Source of the DNA: Nocardia rhamnosiphila NBRC 108938
Lineage (GTDB): Bacteria > Actinomycetota > Actinomycetes > Mycobacteriales > Mycobacteriaceae
Length of the DNA: 64,000 bases
Direction: 5' to 3'
NCBI RefSeq assembly: GCF_000720425.1
Contig: NZ_JOAJ01000002.1
Span: 186,001 to 250,000, forward strand
The notes below the pieces were generated by a model, which was not told the origin of the DNA, ran no database searches, and worked only from the letters and a program-made list of their open reading frames with translations. The translations under genes and the position numbers were made by a program. Shown piece after piece: positions 44,751 to 53,689 of the stretch. Numbering within the stretch: position 1 is the first letter of the stretch; each line of letters starts with the position of its first letter.

Positions 44751-45530
44751 ATGACCCTCAGCCCGCAACACGTCCGTGTGTCCGTCCGGGACGCAGTGGC
44801 CACCGTCGTCCTGGACCGTCCGCCCGCCAATGCCTTCGATCCCGGGCTCATCGCCGAACTGCGCACGACCCTGGAACCGCTCGCGGCGGACCCCGAGGTG
44901 CGGTGCCTGGTCCTGCGCGGTACCGGCCGGTTCTTCGTCGCCGGCGCCGATATCCGGGTGATGCGTGACCTGACCGAGGAAACGCAGCGGGCGATGCGGC
45001 CGTGGGTCGATATCGCGCGGCTGCTGGAAACCGCACCCAAACCGGTGCTGGCGGCGATCAACGGTCACGCACTCGGCGGCGGCGCGGAACTGACCCTGGC
45101 CTGCGATATGCGGGTGATGACCGAATCGGCGACCATCGGCTTCCCCGAGATCGACCTCGGCCTGTTCCCCGGCGCGGGCGGCAGTCAGCGCCTGCCCCGG
45201 CTGTTGGGTGCGCACCGGGCGAAATTGCTCATGATCGAGGGCAGCCGGCTGCCCGCCGCGGAAGCGCTGCGCATCGGGCTGGTGGACGAAGTCGTCGCGG
45301 ACGCGCGCTTCGACGACCGGATCGACGAACTCGCCGCCGCCCTCGCCGCCAAACCGACCCGGACCGTGGGACTGCTCAAACATGTGGTCGACCAGGGCCG
45401 CGACCTCCCCCTCGACGACGCGCTGGACCTGGAGTTCGCCGCCGTCCTCGAACTCGTCCGCACCGCCGACGCGGCCGAAGGGCTGCAGGCGTTCCTCGAC
45501 AAACGCGCCCCGTCGTTCAGCGGACGTTGA
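44751..45530 (+). CDS. Enoyl-CoA hydratase/isomerase
   Basis: This 259-residue crotonase-family enzyme has the oxyanion segments GRFFVAGADIRVM and NGHALGGGAELTLACD, and a conserved Glu in FPEIDLGLFPGAGGSQRLPR at about residue 134, so hydratase activity is likely. It is first of five rightward genes (hydratase, binding protein, CoA-transferase, MDR reductase, CoA ligase) preceded by the shared island operator. It probably acts on the CoA esters generated downstream of ring cleavage. Confidence 0.92.
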   Translation: MTLSPQHVRVSVRDAVATVVLDRPPANAFDPGLIAELRTTLEPLAADPEVRCLVLRGTGRFFVAGADIRVMRDLTEETQRAMRPWVDIARLLETAPKPVLAAINGHALGGGAELTLACDMRVMTESATIGFPEIDLGLFPGAGGSQRLPRLLGAHRAKLLMIEGSRLPAAEALRIGLVDEVVADARFDDRIDELAAALAAKPTRTVGLLKHVVDQGRDLPLDDALDLEFAAVLELVRTADAAEGLQAFLDKRAPSFSGR

Positions 45531-45550
45531 ACCGGCCCGAAGGAGTCATG

Positions 45551-46531
45551 ATGAAATTACGGAACTGGCGGCGCGGGATCGTCGCCGTTACCGCGCTCGC
45601 CACGGTCGCCCTGGCGGGAACGGCCTGCACCAGGCCCGCGACCCAGCAGGCCGGCGACTCCGGGGCGATCCGTATCTCGGTCGGCGTGGATCCGTCCTAC
45701 GCGCCGTTCTTCCTCGCCGAGCAGGAGGGCATGTTCGAAGCGGCCGGTCTCGATGTCCGGATCGTGCAGACCGAGGGCGGCGCGGCCTCCGCCCAGAACG
45801 TGGTCGCGGGAACCTCCGAGATGTCCGGTAACGCCGACTCCACCGCGCTGACCGTGATGGCCGCCAACCCGAGTCTGCGCGCCCTCGGGGTGTACGAGGA
45901 GTCGACGCGGTACTTCCAGGTGGTGGTACGCGAGGGAATCGACCCGAAGTCCATCCGCAAGGTCGGCGTGTTTCCCGGGATCGGCCTGTACTTCACCGAT
46001 CTCTATCTGATGAGCCTCGGATTGGATCCGGCCACCGTCGAACACGTCACCACAGGCCCGCCCGAACAGCCCGCGCTGCTGGGCCGCGGCGATATCGACG
46101 CGTTCGTCTCGTTCGACCCCTGGGTCGGGCAGGCGGTCGAAGGCGGCGGCCGGGTGGTGGCCACCAGCGGCGATTTCGGCGCCAAGTACACGCAGTGGCT
46201 GGTGGCGTCCGACGGGTGGCTGGCGGCCAACGAGAAGGTCGCGGCCGAGGTGTTCGATGTGCTGGCCGATGCCGCGGCCATCGTCGACGCCGATCCCGAC
46301 CGCGCCGCCCGGGCGGTATCCGCGGCGATCCAGCTGGATCCGGCGGAGGCCCGGCGCACCGTGGACCAGATCGATTTCGGCGCGCGCGACTTCACCGACG
46401 AGGACATCGCCCGGGCCGAGGACCTGGTCACGTTCTTCCGGGCGCAGGGAAAGATCGGCGGCTCCGTGGATACCGGCCTGGTATTGCGCCGGGGCTGGCT
46501 GAACGAGCACGTCCTGGGCGCGCCCGCCTGA
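45551..46531 (+). CDS. ABC solute-binding protein (aromatic acid/taurine type)
   Basis: This 326-residue exported binding protein has a signal sequence with Cys at residue 26 in a weak lipobox (LAGTAC rather than LAGC). It is clearly a paralogue of the binding protein at 56646-57626: both share VG[VI]D-S-A-FFLA-QEGMF--AGLDV early and GRGDID---W(or F)-PW later. It lies 20 bp after the hydratase with AGGAG upstream; ATG 45548 is an alternative start. No permease accompanies it; it may feed the transporter at 54956-57626. Confidence 0.88.
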   Translation: MKLRNWRRGIVAVTALATVALAGTACTRPATQQAGDSGAIRISVGVDPSYAPFFLAEQEGMFEAAGLDVRIVQTEGGAASAQNVVAGTSEMSGNADSTALTVMAANPSLRALGVYEESTRYFQVVVREGIDPKSIRKVGVFPGIGLYFTDLYLMSLGLDPATVEHVTTGPPEQPALLGRGDIDAFVSFDPWVGQAVEGGGRVVATSGDFGAKYTQWLVASDGWLAANEKVAAEVFDVLADAAAIVDADPDRAARAVSAAIQLDPAEARRTVDQIDFGARDFTDEDIARAEDLVTFFRAQGKIGGSVDTGLVLRRGWLNEHVLGAPA

Positions 46532-46616
46532 TACCGCCACCCGGTTCACCCGGTATGTGCTCGCGCACCGGGTGCACCGGCCACGCACTACGAGATCGCC
46601 GAAGAACGGAGCAATC

Positions 46617-48977
46617 ATGGTCGAGTCCGCCGTCCGGGTCGTGGAGTTGTCCACCCCTTTCACCCGCTTCGCGGGCCGGGTTCTCGTCGGGCTCGGTTAT
46701 GAGGTGATCCTGGTCGAACCGGTCGGCGGGGATCCGGCCCGGGCCGACGCGGACGGCCGTTCGTTCGCGCACTGGCACGCCGGGAAGAAGTCGGTGGTGC
46801 TGGACGTGGACACCGAGACCGGCCGCGGGGCGCTGGCTCGCCTGGTGGCGACCGCGGATGTCCTGCTCGACGGCAGCCCACCCGGAGCCGAACCCATCGC
46901 CCCGGAACCCGGCCCACTCGTGCACGTCCGGGTGACCCCGTTCGGTCTGGACGGCCCCCGCGCGGCGTGGGCGGCCACCGACCTCACCGTCGCCGCACTG
47001 GGTGGCATGCTCGCCCAGGTGGGTGATCCCGACGGCCCACCGCTCGCGCTGCCGGAGAACCAGGCCGAACAGCTCGCCGGCGTGAACGCGGCAGTAGGCG
47101 CGCTGCTCGGGTTGCGGGCCCGGCGCCACGGCCCGGTTCCGGTCGTCGATATCTCCGCCCAGGAGTGTGTCGCCGCGAGTCTCGAGGCCGGCACGCTGGC
47201 CTATCTGCACGAGGACCGGGTACCGACACGCCCGGGCCGGGTCCATCCGCTGGTCCCGCACGGCCTCTTCCAGGCTGCCGACGGTTATGTGGGCGGCGGG
47301 CTCGGCGGTAGTCCGCGGATGTGGGACGCCCTGCTCGAGTGGCTGGTGCAGGAGAACGCCGCCGACGATCTGACCGACCCCCGCTGGGCCGACCCGGTGG
47401 AACGCAAACTCCATCAGGAGCACATTTTCCAGGTGGTCCAGCGGTTCCTGGCGAAATGGCCCAAGCAGGAATTCGCGGTGGCCGCACAGAGCCGGAAACT
47501 GCCCTGGTCGGCGGTCGATCGGCCGGATGAGCTCCTGCTCAACCCCCAGCTCAACGATCGCGACTTCTTCCTCGACGTGGTCGAGGACGGCGCGGTGTCC
47601 CGGGACCTCGGCTTCGGTTTCGCCTTCCCGGAGGGCGCCCGGATGCGCGAACTCGCGGTGGCGCGGCCCGGCGAACACCAGAGCCTCGTCCCCACGGCGC
47701 CGACGGCCGGTGTCACCGCTTCCGGTACCAGGGCGACCGCATCCGATACCGCGGCCGGGCAGCTGCCGCTGGCCGGTCTGCGGGTCCTCGATCTCACCTG
47801 GGTACTGGCCGGGCCCTACTGCACCCGCATCCTGGCCGATCACGGTGCCGAGGTGATCAAGGTGGAATCGCTGGGCCGGCCGGACCCGACCCGCTTCGCA
47901 CCGTTCATGCACCTGTCCCGGAGCGGCCACGACGATCCGGACACCAGCGGCTATTTCAACGATGTCAACCGCAACAAGCGCAGCATCACCCTGGACACCC
48001 GCTCCCCCGCGGGCCTCGAGGTGCTCGCCGACCTGCTGACACACAGCGATGTGGTGGTGGAGAACTTCAGCTCCACCGTGCTGACGCGCATGGGTTTCGG
48101 CTACGACCGGCTGCGTGCGCTGCGGCCCGATATCGTCTACGTCTCCATGTCCGGTACCGGGCACACCGGTCCGCGCAGCGGATGGGTGTCCTACGCCGAC
48201 ATCGTCTCGGCGGCCACCGGTTTGACCGCGTTGACCGGGTGGAATGCCGACGAGGTGGTCGGCGTGATCTACGGTCACGGCGATATCGTCGCCGGGTTGC
48301 AGGCGGCGACCGCGGTCCTGGCCGCCCTCGAATACCGCGACCGCACCGGCCGCGGCCAGCACATCGACCTGTCCCAGCTCGAGGCGATGGCGTCGCATAT
48401 GGGCACCAGCGTGCTGCGGTCGACCGCGTCCGGGCGCCCCTGCGTACCGATCGGCAATACCCACCCCGCCATGGCACCGCACGGTGTGTACCGCTGCCTG
48501 GGGCCCGACCGCTGGTGCGCGATCGCGGCGCGCGACGACGCCGACTGGCGGCGGCTGTGCGCGGTGATCGAACGCCCGGAGTGGGCGGGAGACCCCCGGT
48601 TCGGTACCGCCGCCGCGCGCCGGGCGGCAGCGGGCGCCATCGACGCGGCGATCACCGCGTGGACCGCGGTGCTGCCGGTGGAAGTGGTCGCCGAACGATT
48701 GCAGCGCGCGGGGGTGCCGGCGGGGCCGGTGCGGACCGGGCGCGATCTGGTGGAGGACGATCCGCAGCTGCGCGACCGGGAGTACTACGTGCGCGGAGTA
48801 CATCCGAAAGCCGGTCCCGTCCTGCACGAAGGTTCACCCATCCGGGTGGGCGGACCGGCGGCGGTGCGCCGCGCCGCGCCGCTGCTGGGCGCCGATACCG
48901 ACACCGTGCTGCGCGATATCGCGGGGTACTCGTCCGGCACCATCGAGCGGCTGCGCGCCCGCGACGTCCTGACCTGA
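46617..48977 (+). CDS. Fused double-domain CaiB/BaiF CoA-transferase
   Basis: This 786-residue protein consists of two class III CoA-transferase domains joined head to tail. The N-terminal half (about 1-390) carries VPVVDISAQEC and the C-terminal half (about 400-786) carries GQHIDLSQLEA; in each the Asp of the family's catalytic position is retained. The second half also has a full N-terminal motif LRVLDLTWVLAGPYCTRILADHGAEVIKVE. Most relatives are about 400 residues and interlock as dimers, so the fusion would supply both chains. GGAG precedes ATG 46617. It likely moves CoA between pathway acids. Confidence 0.9.
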   Translation: MVESAVRVVELSTPFTRFAGRVLVGLGYEVILVEPVGGDPARADADGRSFAHWHAGKKSVVLDVDTETGRGALARLVATADVLLDGSPPGAEPIAPEPGPLVHVRVTPFGLDGPRAAWAATDLTVAALGGMLAQVGDPDGPPLALPENQAEQLAGVNAAVGALLGLRARRHGPVPVVDISAQECVAASLEAGTLAYLHEDRVPTRPGRVHPLVPHGLFQAADGYVGGGLGGSPRMWDALLEWLVQENAADDLTDPRWADPVERKLHQEHIFQVVQRFLAKWPKQEFAVAAQSRKLPWSAVDRPDELLLNPQLNDRDFFLDVVEDGAVSRDLGFGFAFPEGARMRELAVARPGEHQSLVPTAPTAGVTASGTRATASDTAAGQLPLAGLRVLDLTWVLAGPYCTRILADHGAEVIKVESLGRPDPTRFAPFMHLSRSGHDDPDTSGYFNDVNRNKRSITLDTRSPAGLEVLADLLTHSDVVVENFSSTVLTRMGFGYDRLRALRPDIVYVSMSGTGHTGPRSGWVSYADIVSAATGLTALTGWNADEVVGVIYGHGDIVAGLQAATAVLAALEYRDRTGRGQHIDLSQLEAMASHMGTSVLRSTASGRPCVPIGNTHPAMAPHGVYRCLGPDRWCAIAARDDADWRRLCAVIERPEWAGDPRFGTAAARRAAAGAIDAAITAWTAVLPVEVVAERLQRAGVPAGPVRTGRDLVEDDPQLRDREYYVRGVHPKAGPVLHEGSPIRVGGPAAVRRAAPLLGADTDTVLRDIAGYSSGTIERLRARDVLT

Positions 48978-49019
48978 CCGCTCATCGATACCCACAGCAC
49001 ACGAACCAGAGGAGAGATC

Positions 49020-49967
49020 ATGCGTGCCGCCCGGCTCCACGACTTCGGCGCAGACCCGGTCGTCGACGACATCGACGTACCGAAACGGAAACCCGGGCAA
49101 ACCCTGGTCCGGATCGACGCCGCCGCACTCGGCCACCTCGACCTGACCATCGCGAGCGGCACTTTCGATGTCCGCCCGGACCTGCCGCATATCGGCGGCA
49201 CCGACGGGGCGGGCACCGTGGTCGAATCGGACACCTTCGCGCCGGGAACCCGGGTACTGGTCCGCGGCGGCGGTGTCGGGTTGTTCAAGGACGGCTGCTG
49301 GGCCGAGTATCTGGCCGCGGCCGACAAGGTCTTCACCCCGTTCGACCCCGCGCTCGACCCGACGGTCGCGGCCACCTTCCTCCTGCCGAGCACCACCGGG
49401 TACGTCGCGGTGCACGATATCGCCCGGGTCGCCGCGGGCGAGCGCGTGATCATTTCCGGTGCCTCGGGCGCGGTCGGTTCGATGGCGGCGCAGTTCGCGC
49501 TGGCGGCGGGGGCGGCCGAGGTGATCGGGGTGGTGCCGCGGGCGGACCAGGCCGCGTTGCTGCCGCCCGGGGTGCGTGCGGTGGTCGGGCGGGGCGCGCA
49601 GGTCGCGGCGGCGCTGGGCACCGAGCCCGTGGCCGATGTGCTCGTCGATACCCTCGGCGGCGATCTGCTGCCCGTGCTGCTGCGGCGTATCGTGCCCGGC
49701 GGCCGGGCCGCCCTCATCGGCTACACGCTGGGTACCGAACTCGCGATCGACCTCCCGAACTGGTTGCTGGCCGATGTGGCGCTGCTTCCGGTCAATATGA
49801 TCCGCAAAACCGCCCGGCAGGCGGAGCTGGCGCCGAAGCTGATCAGCATGCTGGTGGCCGGCGAAGTCCGGCTGGCCGTCCAGCCCTTCCCACTCGACGA
49901 GATCGCCGGTGCGTTGCGGGCCATGCGGGAGGGGAAGGTCGCCGGGCGCGCGGTGGTTACTCCCTGA
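49020..49967 (+). CDS. Medium-chain (quinone oxidoreductase-type) reductase
   Basis: This 315-residue zinc-free MDR-family enzyme has an N-terminal GroES-like domain and a Rossmann fold with VIISGASGAVGSMAAQFAL (about 143-161) that binds NADPH. No zinc-ligand Cys/His set is visible. It likely reduces a conjugated carbonyl or enoyl intermediate. GAGGAGAG lies upstream of ATG 49020. Its stop abuts the GTG of the CoA ligase gene, indicating coupling. Confidence 0.88.
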   Translation: MRAARLHDFGADPVVDDIDVPKRKPGQTLVRIDAAALGHLDLTIASGTFDVRPDLPHIGGTDGAGTVVESDTFAPGTRVLVRGGGVGLFKDGCWAEYLAAADKVFTPFDPALDPTVAATFLLPSTTGYVAVHDIARVAAGERVIISGASGAVGSMAAQFALAAGAAEVIGVVPRADQAALLPPGVRAVVGRGAQVAAALGTEPVADVLVDTLGGDLLPVLLRRIVPGGRAALIGYTLGTELAIDLPNWLLADVALLPVNMIRKTARQAELAPKLISMLVAGEVRLAVQPFPLDEIAGALRAMREGKVAGRAVVTP

Positions 49968-51503
49968 GTGTGTGCCGTGACAGTTTCCGCGCCCGGTTCG
50001 TTGCCGGTGGACCCGACCATTCCCGCGCTGCTGCGCGACCGGGCGGATCGCCGCGGCGATCACCTCGCGCTGCGGGCGGGTTCGACCGCGCTGACCTATC
50101 GGGAGCTCGCGGACCGCGTCGCGGCCGTGGCGGGGGCGCTGGCACAGCAGGGTGTCCGGGCCGGGGATCCGGTGGCCGCACTGTCACGCAACCGCATCGA
50201 ACTCGTCGATCTGCTGCTGGGTTGCGCCTGGCTGGGTGCGGTGGCCGTACCACTGAACACCGCGCTGCGCGGTGACTCCCTGGCCCATGTGCTGACCTCT
50301 TCCGGTGCCCGGTATCTGCTGCTCGAGGCCGAATTCGCCGGCCGGGTCGCCGAGGCCGGATACGACGGGGTCACCTGGGTGATCGGCACCGGTCCGGCGC
50401 CCGGCCCGCATGGCCGGCCCCGCCCGGCCGCCGCGGTGTCGGCGCTCGACCCGGCGGCGGTGCTGTTCACCTCCGGGACCACCGGCCTGCCCAAAGGCGT
50501 CCGCTGTCCGCACGCACAATTCCTGTGGTGGGGCCACGGTGTCGGCGCCTCGCTGGATCTCGGCCCCGACGATGTGCTCTACAACGGTCTGCCCCTGTTC
50601 CACACCAATGCGATCAACGCCGTCTTCCAGGCCTTCGTGGCGGGAGCCACCTTCGTCCTCGGCGAGCACTTCTCGGTACGCGAACACTGGCGGCGCGTGG
50701 CCGACGCCGAAGCGACGGTGATCTATCTGCTCGGCGCCATGGTCGCCATGCTCGCCGGACGGCCACCGGCGGAACTCGATCGCGCGCACCGGGCCACCCG
50801 CGCGCTGGCCCCCGCCACCCCGGCCCACCTGTGCGCACCGTTCCGGGAGCGGTTCGGTGTCGAGCTCGTCGACGGATTCGGCAGCACCGAGACCAATCTC
50901 GTACTCGGTAGTCTGCCCGGCGCGCGCCGGGCCGGCTATCTGGGCACGATCATGCCGGGCTACGACGCGGCGGTCGTCGACGAGGCGGGCGCCCCGGTGG
51001 CCGACGGTGACCCCGGCGAACTCATGGTGCGTACCGAGCGTTACGGCGCCTTCGCTCTCGGCTATCTCGGGGAGCCCGTCCCCGAGCCGGATGCGTGGCG
51101 GCGGACCGGCGACCGGGTGGTCCGCGAACCCGACGGCTGGTTCCGCTTCGTCGATCGCATCAAGGATGTTATCCGCCGGCGCGGGGAGAACATCTCGTCG
51201 GTGCAGGTCGAGCAGGTGCTGGCGCGGCATCCGGCGGTCGCTCAGGTCGCCGTGTTCCCGGTGCCGTCGGAGCTGGCCGAGGACGAGGTCATGGCTGCCG
51301 TGGTCCCCCGGCCGGGCGAATCGGTCGACCCGGCGGCGCTGCGCCGGTTCGCGGCGGCAGAGCTGGCCGGTTTCGCCCTCCCGCGCTATATCGACGTGGT
51401 GACCGAACTGCCGCTCACCGAGACCGGCAAGGTCCGCAAGGCCGAACTGCGCGCCCGCGGAGTCGGCGTGAACACCTGGACGGCCGAATCGAACGCTTCC
51501 TGA
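49968..51503 (+). CDS. AMP-forming acyl-CoA synthetase/CoA ligase
   Basis: This 511-residue ANL-family ligase has the P-loop LFTSGTTGLPKG, the motif VDGFGSTETN, RRTGDRVV and the hinge/C-terminal RIKDVIRRRGENISS, with the adenylation Lys in LPLTETGKVRKAEL. GTG 49968 directly follows the MDR stop; GTG 49977 is an alternative start. It is last of the rightward operon and probably activates the imported acid as a CoA thioester. It converges on the IclR gene with a 45-bp gap. Confidence 0.93.
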   Translation: MCAVTVSAPGSLPVDPTIPALLRDRADRRGDHLALRAGSTALTYRELADRVAAVAGALAQQGVRAGDPVAALSRNRIELVDLLLGCAWLGAVAVPLNTALRGDSLAHVLTSSGARYLLLEAEFAGRVAEAGYDGVTWVIGTGPAPGPHGRPRPAAAVSALDPAAVLFTSGTTGLPKGVRCPHAQFLWWGHGVGASLDLGPDDVLYNGLPLFHTNAINAVFQAFVAGATFVLGEHFSVREHWRRVADAEATVIYLLGAMVAMLAGRPPAELDRAHRATRALAPATPAHLCAPFRERFGVELVDGFGSTETNLVLGSLPGARRAGYLGTIMPGYDAAVVDEAGAPVADGDPGELMVRTERYGAFALGYLGEPVPEPDAWRRTGDRVVREPDGWFRFVDRIKDVIRRRGENISSVQVEQVLARHPAVAQVAVFPVPSELAEDEVMAAVVPRPGESVDPAALRRFAAAELAGFALPRYIDVVTELPLTETGKVRKAELRARGVGVNTWTAESNAS

Positions 51504-51548
51504 CCGGCGTGCGCATCGGTCGGGTGCCTTGCGTTGTCGGCGCCGGAT

Positions 51549-52433
51549 TCACCTACCGCATCCGTTGAGCGAGCACAGCGCCGGCGTGCACATCGCCGCG
51601 CTGTCCGGTGAGCTGTGGTGACATCGCATCGCCTGCAGTGCCCGGCTGATGCCCACCCCCGCGGTACGCAGCGCGCCGGTCACCCGGCTGACATTGAGCC
51701 GGGCGGTGGGCCCGGTGACCGACAGCGCGCCGGCGATCGTCTGGGGACCGGTGAACACGGGCACCGCGACGCTCATATAGCCGAGCCTGGTCTCCTCCAC
51801 CTCCACCGCGATCTGTTCCCGGCGCATCCGCTCGAGTTGCTGCCGCAGCACCGACACCGACATGGTGGTGCGCGAGGTGAGCGCGGTGAAACCCTGTTCG
51901 ACCACCTCCGCGAACACCGATTGCGGGGAGAACGCCAGGATCATCTTGCCGGTGGCGGTGCAGTACAGCGGCAACCGTCCCGCGACCCGTGACTGCTGTT
52001 GCAGACCGCGGTGGCCGACGATCTTCTCGATGTAGAGCACGTCGATCCCGTCGCGCACCGCGAAATGCACGGTCTCCTGCGTCGCGATCAGCAGATCCTC
52101 CATATAGGGCAGGGCCGCGTCGCGCAGGATCCGCTGCCGGGGCACCAGCTGACCGAGTTCGAAGAGGCGCAGGCCGAGCCGGTATTTGGTGCCGGACCGC
52201 TCCAGCAACCCCCATTCGACCAGCTCACCGGCCAGCCGGTGCACGGAGGCCTTCGCGACACCGCTGCGCCGCGCCAATTCGGTGAGCGCGAGATCGCGGT
52301 GCTCGTTGTCGAAGGCGTCCAGGATCATCCGCGCCTTGCTGAGCACCGACGACATCTCGGTGCCCTGGGCGGCCGCCGGTTCGAGGGAAAGATCCGGACC
52401 GAGCTCCGCCGGTCGGTGTGCGGCTGCCGTCAT
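51549..52433 (-). CDS. IclR-family transcriptional regulator (island regulator)
   Basis: This 294-residue IclR regulator has a 30-residue N-terminal extension, winged helix about 36-95 (LTELARRSGVAKASVHRLAGELVEWGLLE) and an IclR effector domain. AGGAGG lies 6 bp before ATG 52433. One copy of the island operator lies 107 bp upstream and five others precede the other island promoters, making this the best candidate to bind them. Effector is probably the pathway substrate or a CoA ester. Its C-terminal 20 residues are Cys-rich and unusual. Confidence 0.9.
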   Translation of the reverse strand: MTAAAHRPAELGPDLSLEPAAAQGTEMSSVLSKARMILDAFDNEHRDLALTELARRSGVAKASVHRLAGELVEWGLLERSGTKYRLGLRLFELGQLVPRQRILRDAALPYMEDLLIATQETVHFAVRDGIDVLYIEKIVGHRGLQQQSRVAGRLPLYCTATGKMILAFSPQSVFAEVVEQGFTALTSRTTMSVSVLRQQLERMRREQIAVEVEETRLGYMSVAVPVFTGPQTIAGALSVTGPTARLNVSRVTGALRTAGVGISRALQAMRCHHSSPDSAAMCTPALCSLNGCGR

Positions 52434-52539
52434 GCTGACCTCCTGGCGCCTTCCCGGCACCCTCCGTCGAGGGCCCGGACGGCGAAACTCGCCGGACTCG
52501 TGACGCTAGCGCAACACACCAGCGACCTGCATCACACCG

Positions 52540-52556
52540 GGTCCGCTCAGCGGACC
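52540..52556. promoter_or_regulatory. Island operator, copy 2 (iclR)
   Basis: GGTCCGCTCAGCGGACC, the most symmetric copy; with flanks it forms 10-bp arms around TCA (52537-52559). It overlaps the stop codon of the neighbouring hydrolase, so the same hairpin could also serve as that gene's terminator. Confidence 0.65.
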
Positions 52557-53368
52557 CGGTTCATCGTCGCATTCTCGCGGAGAAAGCGGCGCACCGCGGC
52601 GGCGACCGGGACCGCCTCGCGTTCGATCAGCGCCACTGTGCCGTCCGTGAAGATCACCTCGTCCACCACGGCGGCGCCGGTGAGCCGGGCGCGCAGGATG
52701 GGCAGGTTCCGGATGGAGAAGGGGTCGGCCCCGGCGCCCAGCAGCAGCACCGGCGCCCGCACGGTGGCGATCCGGTCCTCCATGCGGTAGCGGGCACACG
52801 CCCGGTGACCTTCGGCCGGGTCCACGCCGAAGGCGAGCGCATCGCGCAGGAACCGGTCCAGCAGGTCGGTTCCGGGCTGTGGATAGTAGGGGCGGCGCTG
52901 TTCCCACAGTGCCCGCAGATGTCCGCCGTCCGGGGTCCGCTCGGCTCGATCCACCGCCGGTCCGTCGGCGTGCGCGCGACGATAGTCCGCATCCGCCCAC
53001 GGACAGGACGACAGGATCAACGCCGCCACCCGCTCGCGGTAGGCGACGGCCATCTCCAATGCCACGGCGGCACCGGTGTGATGCCCCAGGACCGCCGCCA
53101 CCGGGATCTCCAAGGCGTCCAGCAACGCCCGGGCGCCCGCGGCGAACGCCTCGATGGTCTGCGGCGCCGGCAGTGCGGCGCTCGCCCCGAACCCGACCAT
53201 ATCCATCGCGATCACCCGATGATCGGGGGCGAGCAAGGGCAGCAGTTCGCGGAACTCGTCCCAGGAGCGCGGTGTCTGGTGCAGCAGCAACAGTGCGGGC
53301 CCGGTGCCCTGTTCGGCGTAGTGCAGCTGACCGAACGCGGTATCGGCGTACCCGAACCGGAGGCCCAT
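52547..53368 (-). CDS. Alpha/beta-hydrolase fold protein lacking canonical nucleophile
   Basis: This 273-residue alpha/beta-hydrolase fold protein has LLLLHQTPRSWDEF (oxyanion region), VIAMDMVGFGAS and the nucleophile elbow as VLGHHTGAAVAL. The usual GxSxG is replaced by GHHTG, with His where Ser is expected. The acid appears as GAGADPFS, but no clear catalytic His follows near the C-terminus (FTDGTVALIER). It may use unusual chemistry or act as a binding protein. It overlaps the ferredoxin stop by one base (TGATG) and is the third gene after reductase and ferredoxin. Confidence 0.8.
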   Translation of the reverse strand: MGLRFGYADTAFGQLHYAEQGTGPALLLLHQTPRSWDEFRELLPLLAPDHRVIAMDMVGFGASAALPAPQTIEAFAAGARALLDALEIPVAAVLGHHTGAAVALEMAVAYRERVAALILSSCPWADADYRRAHADGPAVDRAERTPDGGHLRALWEQRRPYYPQPGTDLLDRFLRDALAFGVDPAEGHRACARYRMEDRIATVRAPVLLLGAGADPFSIRNLPILRARLTGAAVVDEVIFTDGTVALIEREAVPVAAAVRRFLRENATMNRVR

Positions 53369-53688
53369 CAGTACTCCGCGATCATGGTGGTGTCCACGCC
53401 GATGGCTTCGATCTTCGCGGCGCCCCCGGGATTGCCGACCGGCTCGTCGCGACCGGGCAGGACTTCGGTGAAGAACCGCAGTGCGTCCTGTTTGAATTCC
53501 GGATCGGCCTTGCGGTCCACGGTGATCGCCTCGACCGGGCAGGCCAGTTCACAGGCCCCGCAGTCGATACATTCGGCGGGATTGATGTAGAGCTTGCGGC
53601 CGCCCTCGTAGATGCAGTCGACCGGGCACTCCTCCATGCAGGAGCGGTCCATGGTGTCGATGCACGCTTCACCGATGACGAATGGCAT
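53368..53688 (-). CDS. fdxA: 7Fe ferredoxin (3Fe-4S/4Fe-4S)
   Basis: This 106-residue ferredoxin of the actinobacterial FdxA/FdxC type has cysteines C9, C17, C21, C25 and C40-x2-C43-x2-C46-x3-C50. By family precedent C9, C17 and C50 hold a 3Fe-4S cluster and C21, C40, C43 and C46 a 4Fe-4S cluster. It is placed 1 bp after the reductase gene and one base into the hydrolase gene. It probably shuttles electrons from the reductase to the Rieske oxygenase at 61332-62642, in place of the usual 2Fe-2S ferredoxin. Confidence 0.92.
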   Translation of the reverse strand: MPFVIGEACIDTMDRSCMEECPVDCIYEGGRKLYINPAECIDCGACELACPVEAITVDRKADPEFKQDALRFFTEVLPGRDEPVGNPGGAAKIEAIGVDTTMIAEY

Positions 53689-53689
53689 A

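Noticed and set aside
45516..45530. AGCGGAC half-site like the island operator at the hydratase stop (and another near 58915)
   Set aside because: Only half the motif matches, and the first encodes the conserved FSGR C-terminus of the hydratase family.
46428..48827. 799-codon leftward ORF opposite the CoA-transferase
   Set aside because: Exact antisense of a strongly conserved two-domain protein; no recognisable motifs.
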